Source of the DNA: an uncultured Rikenellaceae bacterium
GTDB taxonomy: Bacteria; Bacteroidota; Bacteroidia; Bacteroidales; UBA932
Length of the DNA stretch: 9,116 nucleotides
Direction: 5' to 3'
Assembly (NCBI GenBank): GCA_937906485.1
Contig: CALCYB010000096.1
Location: forward strand, 1-9,116
The notes beneath the pieces were generated by a model. That model was not told where the DNA came from. It did no database searches and saw only the letters and a list, made by a program, of their open reading frames with translations. Shown one piece after another: positions 1-6,311 of the stretch. The position numbers and the translations under genes were made by a program. Position 1 is the first letter of the stretch. The number at the start of each line of letters is the position of its first letter.

Positions 1-468
1 GCGTATCCATAGATGGCGTCCTCGAGTCTTCAGCTTTATACGTTCCATAAGCCAGGCATTTGAAAGTTCACCGAGAAGGAAACCTGTGAGTGATGCCAGC
101 ACGATACGTGGCACGTATGAGAATGTAGCATTATATGCAGCCTCACTTTCGGATAGATACTCCGGTGAAGGCATCATCACGCCTATCTGCGTACATACGA
201 CAAGCAGTATGTTGCACAACAGTGTCAACCATATGACCTTGCGTGCAGTCCTGTACCCCCACACCTCGGTGAGGACATCGCCAAGCATATATGCGAACGG
301 GAATGTTATTGTACCTGCGTCGAAATAGAAGACGCCGAAGAGACCGACTACCTTTACTGCCATTATGTTCGACACCAAGTAGAGTGTGACGAAGAGAGCA
401 GTGACAACCATCAGTGCGGAGTGGCTGTCTTTTCGGTTTTTTAAAGGGTTTTCCGAAACCTTATCCAT
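1..468 (-). CDS. yhhQ: Queuosine precursor transporter, YhhQ/VUT family (3' part cut off by window edge)
   Basis: Inner-membrane protein of the YhhQ/VUT family (known family role: uptake of queuosine precursors such as preQ0/preQ1 for tRNA modification). The 156 codons seen begin at the ATG at 468 and stay open to the window edge; family members are about 220-230 residues, so the C-terminal third is missing. After a polar N-terminus (residues 1-16) hydrophobic segments lie near 18-40, 50-63, 76-97 and 119-134. The family motif D-x-x-T-E-x-x-G-Y-x-x-A-R is visible at residues 64-76 (D64, T67, E68, G71, Y72, R73, R76). Upstream is a terminator and a leader with inverted repeats; I found no TAnnTTTG promoter. 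Codon use is odd: seven of eight isoleucines are ATA, a codon I rarely meet in the other genes here. Family assignment is firm; the exact substrate is inferred from the family. Confidence 0.85.
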   Translation of the reverse strand, partial: MDKVSENPLKNRKDSHSALMVVTALFVTLYLVSNIMAVKVVGLFGVFYFDAGTITFPFAYMLGDVLTEVWGYRTARKVIWLTLLCNILLVVCTQIGVMMPSPEYLSESEAAYNATFSYVPRIVLASLTGFLLGELSNAWLMERIKLKTRGRHLWIR

Positions 469-476
469 AATTTGAA

Positions 477-545
477 TTTTAGAAGCTGTGAAATCTCTAA
501 AAATTATTTTCTTATGAAGCCTTATATTTAATCTCTCTTCATAAG
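477..545. promoter_or_regulatory. Inverted repeats in the leader of the yhhQ-like gene
   Basis: Two inverted repeats lie between the terminator at 550-573 and the yhhQ-like start at 468. The outer one pairs CTTATGAAG (511-519) with CTTCATAAG (537-545), nine perfect bases around a 17-base spacer. The inner one pairs TTTTAGA (477-483) with TCTAAAA (496-502). They could be an operator for a dimeric regulator or stems in the mRNA leader. I looked for a preQ1 riboswitch, logical before this gene, and did not recognise one. The surroundings are AT-rich, so chance pairing is possible. Confidence 0.35.
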
Positions 546-549
546 CAAA

Positions 550-573
550 AAAGGAGTTCAACCGAACTCCTTT
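550..573 (-). terminator. Intrinsic terminator after tRNA-Arg
   Basis: A perfect 10-bp stem (AAAGGAGTTC at 550-559 with GAACTCCTTT at 564-573) with a 4-base loop. Read on the minus strand the stem runs directly into a T-rich tract (further T residues at 549-547). It begins one base past the discriminator base of the tRNA, so it fits as the end of an rplS-tRNA transcript. On the plus strand a T tract is missing, so it should work in the minus direction. Confidence 0.85.
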
Positions 574-574
574 G

Positions 575-648
575 TGACCCCGACAGGATTCAAACCTGTA
601 ACCTTTTGATCCGTAGTCAAATGCTCTATTCAGTTGAGCTACGGGGCC
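575..648 (-). tRNA. tRNA-Arg, anticodon ACG
   Basis: A full cloverleaf folds on the minus strand. The acceptor stem GGCCCCG (648-642) pairs with CGGGGTC (582-576) with one G-U pair, and A575 is the discriminator. The D stem is GCTC/GAGC. The anticodon stem TTTGA/TCAAA holds the loop CTACGGA, giving anticodon ACG. The T stem is ACAGG/CCTGT. With A34 converted to inosine by the deaminase TadA, such a tRNA reads CGU, CGC and CGA. CCA is not encoded, so it must be added by the CCA-adding enzyme. The 5' end lies 10 bases after the rplS stop with no room for a separate promoter, implying processing from the rplS transcript. Confidence 0.95.
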
Positions 649-658
649 AGTATTTTTC

Positions 659-1027
659 TTAAGCTTCTTTGTTGCCCGTAAATTTCTTTTCTTTGATGCG
701 GGCTTTCTTACCGGTCAAGTTGCGGAGATAGAAGATTCTTGCTCTACGAACTTTACCAACCTTGTTCAATTCAATTGATTCAATGAACGGTGAGTTAACC
801 GGGAAAATACGTTCAACACCTACACCGTTGGAAATCTTACGAACGGTAAAAGTTTCAGTTGAACCAGCACCGCGTCTTTGGATCACCACTCCGCGGAACT
901 TTTGAAGTCTTTCCTTGTTTTCTTCCTTAATCTTATAAGCTACGGTAACTGTGTCACCGGCTTTGAAAGCAGGATAATTTTTAGGTTCTTGTGCGAACGC
1001 TTGTTCTGCAATTTTAATCAAATCCAT
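659..1027 (-). CDS. rplS: Large-subunit ribosomal protein L19
   Basis: Structural protein bL19 of the 50S subunit, located at the 30S-50S interface. The 122 residues match the family along the whole length: N-terminal helix starting M-D-L-I-K-I-A, the K-A-G-D-T-V-x-V segment, F-R-G-V-V-I, G-V-E-R-I-F-P, and the basic C-terminal stretch K-V-R-R-A-R-x-x-Y-L-R followed by G-K-K-A-R-I-K-E. I chose the ATG at 1027 because Bacteroidetes L19 proteins as I recall them begin M-D-L-I-K-I-A; an ATG two codons upstream (1033) would add only M-T. A promoter lies at 1098-1128. The stop (TAA, 659-661) is 10 bases before a tRNA-Arg gene, so both probably share one transcript ending at 550-573. Confidence 0.97.
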   Translation of the reverse strand: MDLIKIAEQAFAQEPKNYPAFKAGDTVTVAYKIKEENKERLQKFRGVVIQRRGAGSTETFTVRKISNGVGVERIFPVNSPFIESIELNKVGKVRRARIFYLRNLTGKKARIKEKKFTGNKEA

Positions 1028-1097
1028 TGTCATCTCATTTTAAGCGCAACATTGAAGTTCAAGCGTCTCTCAAGAGGTTGCTTTCGTTTTGGGACTG

Positions 1098-1128
1098 CAA
1101 AAGTACAACAAATTTTTCTCTCTCCAAA
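1098..1128 (-). promoter_or_regulatory. Bacteroidetes-type promoter for rplS
   Basis: On the minus strand TACTTTTG (1105-1098) fits the -7 pattern TAnnTTTG exactly, and TTTG (1128-1125) lies 19 bases upstream, the classic -33 element and spacing of this phylum. Transcription would start near 1091, giving a leader of about 60 bases. That leader holds an inverted repeat GTTGC (1077-1081) / GCAAC (1046-1050), which could form a weak stem before the start codon; a regulatory role is not shown. Confidence 0.75.
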
Positions 1129-1164
1129 TTTTTCTGATTTTTTTTTGAACTTTTTTCATCCAAT

Positions 1165-2898
1165 CTACCAAATGACCTCGTACTCGTGCTCAGAAACGTT
1201 ATTTCTGGTGTCCCTCACCCATACCTCAATGCGATGTTTCTTTCCTTTACGCACCACATCCGGATCAAAGTCCACCCACAATTTGTTGTATTTGGCATCA
1301 TACTGCCCAATGACCCACTCACCGTCAATTTTCACCTGCCAGTGCGCAATTCCGGACAAATCATCCTTGATGGTCCAGGCGCATTGCGTTCTCCGGCGCA
1401 GATCCGCCCCATTTTTGAAACGGGCGGTCACGACAGGAGCCTTCGTGTCGGCAATGACTCCGTATGTCCCGAAGGAAGACAGAGCACCACGCAGGGTATC
1501 TCCAGAAACCCGTCCTCCACAAGCCACCCAACTCCCTTTGCGAGTCAACCGGCCCAAGAGCAGCTTGCTCTTCAGACTGTCCGGTGCCTCAACCCTCATC
1601 CGCAGACGGACAGAACGTTTCAAAGGCACTTCGCTGTCCCCGATCTTCCATACTTTTGAATAAACTCCTTCCTGCGATGGCTGTTCCTGTACCTTCACAC
1701 GGACATTCCGGAAGAAGGATCCGGGGAAGAATCCCAATTGGATGTCCGGCTGTTCCACCCATCGGGGCAGGAACCAGGCCGTCCATGCCCCTTGGGTCGT
1801 ATCGGTCACAACGGTCTGTTCCAGTTCCCGGTACTTTGCCGTATCCCGCCGGACACGAAAGATACGCTCGGTTGTGTTACCGTGTTCATCCGTCAACAAA
1901 AGGCGCACCTGATGCTGCGAATCATCCTGAAGATGGATCAGCCCGTCGGGACGCATCTGCGGACGCCGGTAAATGTATTCATTGCCCGGCTCAATCCAGG
2001 TCTTGACACAGTTGCCCTGTCCTTGCTGTTTGGCCGCATAGTCGATCAGGCTGTTGAAGGAGCGGTTCTCCTGGAAAAGATACTCGCCGACCTTATAATC
2101 AAAGAGCAACGAATCATCCAGCCAAAGCTGATAATGCTCAATGCCTAATTTGGCAGGTGTTCCGTCCTGACGGTCAACGGCGCTGACAGAAAGGTAAGAA
2201 CGCTCCGGCAATGAGAGCACCTTCGAAGATCCGTAGCGGAAAGAAGCGATTTCCTTCGGATAGGCGACACCTGCCGAATCTTCAAAATACCCGACAAAAG
2301 CGATCCGGCTGATTTCCGGGGATTGGGTATCTTCCACCCGGACAACCCCTGCCCGAAGAGGATTCAACGGTCCCGACTGGTCCGGTCTCCGGATTTCAAA
2401 ATGAAGATGAGGCGCACCGGAAGATCCGGAGTTACCTACATAACCGATGAGCGTACCGGCCTCCACCGGGAACCAATCCGGCTCAAAAGCAAGATCCACG
2501 GCAAACTGTTGTTTTTCGTACTGGGCCGACCGGACCGAATCGGCCACCGCAGCAACAAAACGGGACAAATGGCCATAGACCGTCTGTGAGCCGTCTGGAT
2601 GGGTCAGGTAAATGCCATTTCCGTATCCGGAAGACCCTACTGTCACCCGGGCAATGTAGCCCGCTGCAGCAGCATAAATCGGATCTCCCACCTTGCCGTA
2701 TGCCCGAAAGTCGATTCCGGCATGAAAACGTCCACTGCGCAATTCCGCATAATTACCGGACAGGGAGACCGGTATGCGTAGGGGGCACTGGTATGTCACT
2801 GTGTCAGACGAAGCCGCATCCAGACGAAAAAACGTGCTGAAGCCCACCAGGAGCACCAACACGAATTTTCTGTATGGTTTGTTCAGTACCTTTTCCAT
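1165..2898 (-). CDS. Exported M23 (LytM-type) zinc metallopeptidase with C-terminal extension
   Basis: Predicted envelope endopeptidase; the M23 family usually cuts peptide cross-links of peptidoglycan. It has 577 residues. A signal peptide is visible (basic K3, K7, R10, K11, hydrophobic 12-24, likely cleavage after A28 or A29). The M23 domain spans about 45-175 and keeps all key residues: H59 and D63 of H-x-x-x-D, H110 in Y-G-H-L, and H164/H166 of H-x-H, so it should bind zinc and be active. An insertion at about 115-145 splits the domain before the H-x-H strand. The remaining 400 residues are beta-rich; stretches near 330-350 and the end (D-D-L-S-G, then R-D-T-R-N-N) look like Ig-type folds, an inference only. 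It starts 5 bases after the dnaJ stop, so it is probably cotranscribed. The stop is TAG, and no terminator hairpin follows it. Confidence 0.88.
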   Translation of the reverse strand: MEKVLNKPYRKFVLVLLVGFSTFFRLDAASSDTVTYQCPLRIPVSLSGNYAELRSGRFHAGIDFRAYGKVGDPIYAAAAGYIARVTVGSSGYGNGIYLTHPDGSQTVYGHLSRFVAAVADSVRSAQYEKQQFAVDLAFEPDWFPVEAGTLIGYVGNSGSSGAPHLHFEIRRPDQSGPLNPLRAGVVRVEDTQSPEISRIAFVGYFEDSAGVAYPKEIASFRYGSSKVLSLPERSYLSVSAVDRQDGTPAKLGIEHYQLWLDDSLLFDYKVGEYLFQENRSFNSLIDYAAKQQGQGNCVKTWIEPGNEYIYRRPQMRPDGLIHLQDDSQHQVRLLLTDEHGNTTERIFRVRRDTAKYRELEQTVVTDTTQGAWTAWFLPRWVEQPDIQLGFFPGSFFRNVRVKVQEQPSQEGVYSKVWKIGDSEVPLKRSVRLRMRVEAPDSLKSKLLLGRLTRKGSWVACGGRVSGDTLRGALSSFGTYGVIADTKAPVVTARFKNGADLRRRTQCAWTIKDDLSGIAHWQVKIDGEWVIGQYDAKYNKLWVDFDPDVVRKGKKHRIEVWVRDTRNNVSEHEYEVIW

Positions 2899-2903
2899 AG
2901 GGA

Positions 2904-4076
2904 TTAGGAGAACATCTTTTTTATCCGGTCAAAGAAATTCCGGTCATCCTTGGTCGGATTGGGTTTAAAACTGGACGATGAGCGCATCTTTTCCAAAACT
3001 TCCTTTTCGGATTTGTCCACTTTCCTGGGCACCCATACATGCACGTACACCAGCAGATCACCTTGTCCGTACCCTTGCAGATCGGGAACGCCTTTACCCC
3101 GAAGACGCAAAACCTTACCGGATTGGGTACCGGGATCGATCTTGATCTTCAATTTACCATTGACCGAAGGAATTTCAGCATCACAGCCCAACACGGCATC
3201 CGGGAATGAGACGAACAACGAGTAAATCAAATCATTCCCATCACGTTGCAATTCAGCATGGGGCTCTTCCTCAATGACCACCAACAGGTCTCCGTTGACC
3301 CCGTTGTTCTTGCCGGCATTTCCTTTGCCCCGAACGGTCAGTTGCATTCCGTCTGACACACCGGCCGGTATCTTAAAACTGATTTCTTCTGCTTCCTTGT
3401 GCAAACCGGACCCGCCGCAATGCGAACAGGGCTTGACGATGACTTTTCCGGTTCCGTTACACTTCGGACAAGGAGAGGAAGTCTGCATCTGTCCCAGGAA
3501 CGAATTGACCACACGGGTAACAGAGCCTGTTCCATGACAAGTATCACAAGTATGGATATCCGCTTCTGACTCGGCTCCTTTTCCGTGACAGTGGGAGCAG
3601 GAGACCATCTTGTTGATCTTGACCTTCTTTTCCACCCCATTCATGACATCATTCAGGGAAACCTTTACCCGGATACGGATATCAGAACCACGTGCTACGC
3701 GACGGCCACCTTGCCCACCTGAGCCAAAACCGCCAAAGCCACTGAATCCGCCTCCGAAACCTCCTCCGAAAATATCACCGAAACGGCTGAAGATGTCATC
3801 CATGGAAAATCCGCCAAAACCGCCGCCGAAACCGCCGGCACCGGCAGCTCCACCCATACCGGCATGACCGAACTGATCATAACGGGCCTTCTTGTCCGGA
3901 TTACTCAGGACATCATAAGCTTCTGCTGCTTCCTTGAATTTATCTTCTGCTTCCTTGTCGCCGGGGTTCTTGTCCGGGTGATACTGGATCGCCTTTTTCC
4001 GGTAGGCTTTCTTGATCTCATCCGCGGATGCGCCCCGATCTACGCCAAGGACTTCGTAATAATCTCTTTTTTCCAT
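2904..4076 (-). CDS. dnaJ: Chaperone DnaJ (class A Hsp40)
   Basis: Co-chaperone that delivers unfolded clients to DnaK and stimulates its ATPase in the cytoplasm. All class A parts are present in 390 residues: J domain at 1-70 with H33-P34-D35; a long Gly/Phe-rich linker at about 71-125; four C-x-x-C-x-G-x-G zinc repeats beginning at C160, C177, C203 and C217; then the two client-binding beta domains and a C-terminal segment to 390. Length is normal for the family. I chose the ATG at 4076 because it gives the usual start M-x-K-R-D-Y-Y; a TTG at 4094 would add six residues and overlap the grpE stop. grpE ends 7 bases upstream and the M23 peptidase starts 5 bases downstream. Confidence 0.97.
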   Translation of the reverse strand: MEKRDYYEVLGVDRGASADEIKKAYRKKAIQYHPDKNPGDKEAEDKFKEAAEAYDVLSNPDKKARYDQFGHAGMGGAAGAGGFGGGFGGFSMDDIFSRFGDIFGGGFGGGFSGFGGFGSGGQGGRRVARGSDIRIRVKVSLNDVMNGVEKKVKINKMVSCSHCHGKGAESEADIHTCDTCHGTGSVTRVVNSFLGQMQTSSPCPKCNGTGKVIVKPCSHCGGSGLHKEAEEISFKIPAGVSDGMQLTVRGKGNAGKNNGVNGDLLVVIEEEPHAELQRDGNDLIYSLFVSFPDAVLGCDAEIPSVNGKLKIKIDPGTQSGKVLRLRGKGVPDLQGYGQGDLLVYVHVWVPRKVDKSEKEVLEKMRSSSSFKPNPTKDDRNFFDRIKKMFS

Positions 4077-4083
4077 ATCCTTA

Positions 4084-4641
4084 TTAAATGCCAATTACCA
4101 CTTTCGCATAACGAATCACTTTGCCATTCAACGTATAGCCTTGTTGAATCACGTCGACTACCTTGTTTTTTTGTTCGGGTGCAGCCGGGATTTGAGCCAC
4201 CGCTTCATGGTAATCGGTATCAAAGTCCTTGCCCACAACTTCCATCATGGCCAGACCTTGCGTACCCAAATATGATTTCAGTTTTGTATAAATCAGATCG
4301 GTACCTTCTTTTGCAGCGGTATTGTCCTCAGATTGAGCCAACACTTGCATGGCCCGTTCACAATCGTCCAAAATAGGCAGAAAGCCCTTGATCACCTGTT
4401 CTCCGGCGGAGTTGATCAATTCCAGACGTTCTTTTGCAGTTCTTCTGCGATAATTGTCAAATTCCGCAGTCAGCCGGAGGTATTTGTCTTTGTAGAGGTC
4501 CAGCTCTTCCCGCAAGTCCTCCTGTACGGCCGACTCTTCTTCTTTGGCTACGGTTTCTTGTTGCGCCTGTGCTTGAGGATCGTTTACCTCAGGCTTGTCC
4601 ATCGGCTTTTCCTGTGCTTTTTGCTCTGATTTCTTGCTCAT
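4084..4641 (-). CDS. grpE: Nucleotide exchange factor GrpE
   Basis: Releases ADP from DnaK, closing the DnaK-DnaJ chaperone cycle in the cytoplasm. The 185 residues show the expected architecture: a polar, low-complexity N-terminus (1-40, rich in K, E and Q), a long coiled-coil helix (about 40-105, including the Y-L-R-L-x-A-E-F-D-N-Y-R-R-R core that forms the dimer), and the C-terminal beta wing. The GrpE signature is visible from F140 (F-D-x-x-x-H-E-A) to the end, with G-Y-x-L-N-G-K-V-I-R-Y-A-x-V-V at about 168-182. The ATG at 4641 lies about 30 bases after a likely start site, downstream of the promoter at 4679-4712. First gene of the grpE-dnaJ-M23 cluster; heat control would be expected from the family but no known heat-shock element is visible. 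Confidence 0.97.
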   Translation of the reverse strand: MSKKSEQKAQEKPMDKPEVNDPQAQAQQETVAKEEESAVQEDLREELDLYKDKYLRLTAEFDNYRRRTAKERLELINSAGEQVIKGFLPILDDCERAMQVLAQSEDNTAAKEGTDLIYTKLKSYLGTQGLAMMEVVGKDFDTDYHEAVAQIPAAPEQKNKVVDVIQQGYTLNGKVIRYAKVVIGI

Positions 4642-4678
4642 ATGTGGTATATTTTATCATTCTTATTTTAAAAGACCG

Positions 4679-4712
4679 CAAATATAGCCACAAAATTGCT
4701 GCCAAAAGCAAA
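4679..4712 (-). promoter_or_regulatory. Bacteroidetes-type promoter for grpE-dnaJ-M23
   Basis: TATATTTG (4686-4679 on the minus strand) fits TAnnTTTG exactly. A TTTG (4712-4709) lies 22 bases upstream; another TTTG (4706-4703) at 16 bases would be too close. The site falls in the 97-base gap between the transglutaminase-like gene and grpE. I see no terminator hairpin after the upstream gene, so some read-through into grpE is possible. Confidence 0.65.
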
Positions 4713-4738
4713 GGTCAGACAAAATGGCAGGATTTCCT

Positions 4739-6223
4739 TTACATCCGGATCACGACAGGGTCCATTCCTTCATAGCGAGGCATGGTTGCACCGATCGGAG
4801 CGCCGATATAAGTCGGGTCACAGACCGTATACTGCTCCCCTTCCAAAGAAAAGGCATCCCCCTCCACCTGTTTGGTAAACGCAACACCACAGGAAACGTG
4901 ATTGGGATAACCGAACATCACGGTCTTCAGTCCCAGGATCTCGCGAACCAGCCAGGAAAAAAGCAGGACCCGGTCTTTGCAGTTATTGGCTCCGTAATAA
5001 ATCGACTCCTCGATAAACAAGGGTTTGGCACGACCAAACATTTCAAAATCTGTCTTGTACTCAAATCCTTTCTGAACCAGAGCGAGGATAAAACCGACAG
5101 ACTCTTCTTCCGACAATTGACGGGCCAGAACCTGGTACTTGACGTTTCGCAGCAATTGTTTGGAAGTCTGTTGATTGACAGCCGAACGATGGTACAAAGG
5201 CAGGTCCGTCTGGGGATAATCATAGACAAACTCGATCTGTGCTGCGTTGACCGGGATTTCAACTTCTTCACCGATGAGTTCCGTCCACAAGGGCAACTTG
5301 ACCATCCGGTAGGCCGACGATGTTCCCAATTTGATCGGACGCTCGAAGGCCAGGCTCATCAGATGGTCGGAATGGGAAAAATCCCGGGTAAACGTATACA
5401 AAGGGGTCTGTGTACTGATCGGATGGTAGGTAAAGACGAACAAGTCCTGCCCACCATCCGAGATGTAAGACACCTGATAGACCGGTTCCTGAAAGGGCAG
5501 CAACAGGACCAGGTTGGCGCCTGCCGATCCGACACGCACCTTGAACTGCAACTGACACAAGAAGAACATCTGCGTCATCATCCGTTCGTTCTCCTGACCG
5601 GCACCGTACAAGGCTTCCGTCATCCTTTTGATCAGCATATATGTCGCCCAGTCATTCAAGGCACGCTCCTCAATCAGGGCCTGGATTTTTTCCAAGGTCG
5701 GTGTAAAATTGGCGTTTCCCAACTTGCTCCAGGCTTGTGCCACATCCCGTTCTTTGGATGAAAGATAACTCAGGCGCAGACCGGCATCAAAGGGAATTTC
5801 CAACCGCTCACCATAAAAATCAAAGTGCACCACATTGGAAGCCACATCAAACCCGCAACCGGGCGCCTCCACCAAGCTGATTCGTTCGGGATGCACCGGT
5901 CCCATCAAAGCCCCCGGCCATGCGGGCAAACCCGCACCCGGACGCTTGGCTGGCAGCGGGGAGGTTCCCGGATAATACGTCGGCTGTTCGTCAACCGGCT
6001 GCAGGGGACTTTCCTTGCCCCGCGTGATCTGAAACTCCGACCAAGCCTCATTCAGGTACGCAGAAAATTCCGCATTGGCTTTGGTCCGCCAATTCTCCAT
6101 TTCTGCATTCCGATTACGCAAGAACTCCCGATAAGCCTCATTCGGGTCCTGCGCAGACAGCAGGCCGCTCATAAACATCAAGACGATAGAGGAAAGCGTC
6201 AAAAACAAGAAACAGCGTTTCAT
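4739..6223 (-). CDS. Exported transglutaminase-like protein, function unknown
   Basis: A 494-residue exported protein. I chose the ATG at 6223 because it places a clean signal peptide at the N-terminus (K2, R3, hydrophobic 5-22, likely cleavage after A24); longer starts put polar residues in front and run through the terminator at 6254-6284. Residues 26-68 form a charged, probably helical stretch rich in Asn, Glu, Arg and Trp, followed by a Pro-rich linker (72-110). The C-terminal part has a transglutaminase-like Cys-His-Asp arrangement: C415 in N-N-C-K-D-R, H442 in P-N-H-V and D469 in C-D-P-T-Y. This fold occurs in peptidases and amide-bond hydrolases as well as cross-linking enzymes, so the reaction is open. 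The middle (about 120-370) I do not recognise. Its neighbour is an LPP20-like lipoprotein gene, suggesting an envelope role, which is inference. Confidence 0.75.
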   Translation of the reverse strand: MKRCFLFLTLSSIVLMFMSGLLSAQDPNEAYREFLRNRNAEMENWRTKANAEFSAYLNEAWSEFQITRGKESPLQPVDEQPTYYPGTSPLPAKRPGAGLPAWPGALMGPVHPERISLVEAPGCGFDVASNVVHFDFYGERLEIPFDAGLRLSYLSSKERDVAQAWSKLGNANFTPTLEKIQALIEERALNDWATYMLIKRMTEALYGAGQENERMMTQMFFLCQLQFKVRVGSAGANLVLLLPFQEPVYQVSYISDGGQDLFVFTYHPISTQTPLYTFTRDFSHSDHLMSLAFERPIKLGTSSAYRMVKLPLWTELIGEEVEIPVNAAQIEFVYDYPQTDLPLYHRSAVNQQTSKQLLRNVKYQVLARQLSEEESVGFILALVQKGFEYKTDFEMFGRAKPLFIEESIYYGANNCKDRVLLFSWLVREILGLKTVMFGYPNHVSCGVAFTKQVEGDAFSLEGEQYTVCDPTYIGAPIGATMPRYEGMDPVVIRM

Positions 6224-6253
6224 GGAAAGATTCTTTTGGAGATTATAAAAAAA

Positions 6254-6284
6254 GGGGATGATCCTTAGCGGTCTGATCATCCCC
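6254..6284 (-). terminator. Strong intrinsic terminator after the lipoprotein gene
   Basis: GGGGATGATC (6254-6263) pairs perfectly with GATCATCCCC (6275-6284), a 10-bp stem with an 11-base loop. On the minus strand it is followed by seven T residues (6253-6247), a textbook intrinsic terminator. It lies 25 bases past the lipoprotein stop and its T tract ends only about 23 bases before the ATG of the transglutaminase-like gene. A smaller stem TTGACA (6294-6299) / TGTCAA (6306-6311) lies directly after the lipoprotein stop. Confidence 0.85.
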
Positions 6285-6311
6285 ACTGTACTGTTGACAA
6301 ATGACTGTCAA

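Noticed and set aside
86..328. An 80-codon open frame on the plus strand inside the yhhQ-like gene
   Set aside because: Antisense shadow of a membrane protein with a recognisable family motif.
469..549. preQ1 riboswitch before the yhhQ-like gene
   Set aside because: I could not find the conserved cytosine-rich loop and A-rich tail of the known classes; only plain inverted repeats are visible.
878..1663. A 261-codon open frame on the plus strand across rplS and the M23 gene
   Set aside because: It overlaps two well supported genes and the rplS promoter on the other strand, and the translation shows no family features.
3700..3860. Apparent tandem repeat of CCGCC/CCGAA triplets
   Set aside because: It is the coding sequence of the Gly/Phe-rich linker of DnaJ, which is naturally repetitive.
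4724..5761. A 345-codon open frame on the plus strand opposite the transglutaminase-like gene
   Set aside because: It lies entirely against a better supported gene with signal peptide and catalytic residues; its protein has no recognisable domain and its composition is what an antisense frame of this coding bias gives.
6242..6247. TATAAT on the minus strand just before the transglutaminase-like gene, like an E. coli -10 box
   Set aside because: It is part of the terminator's T tract, has no fitting -35 element, and the promoters of this genome follow the TAnnTTTG pattern.
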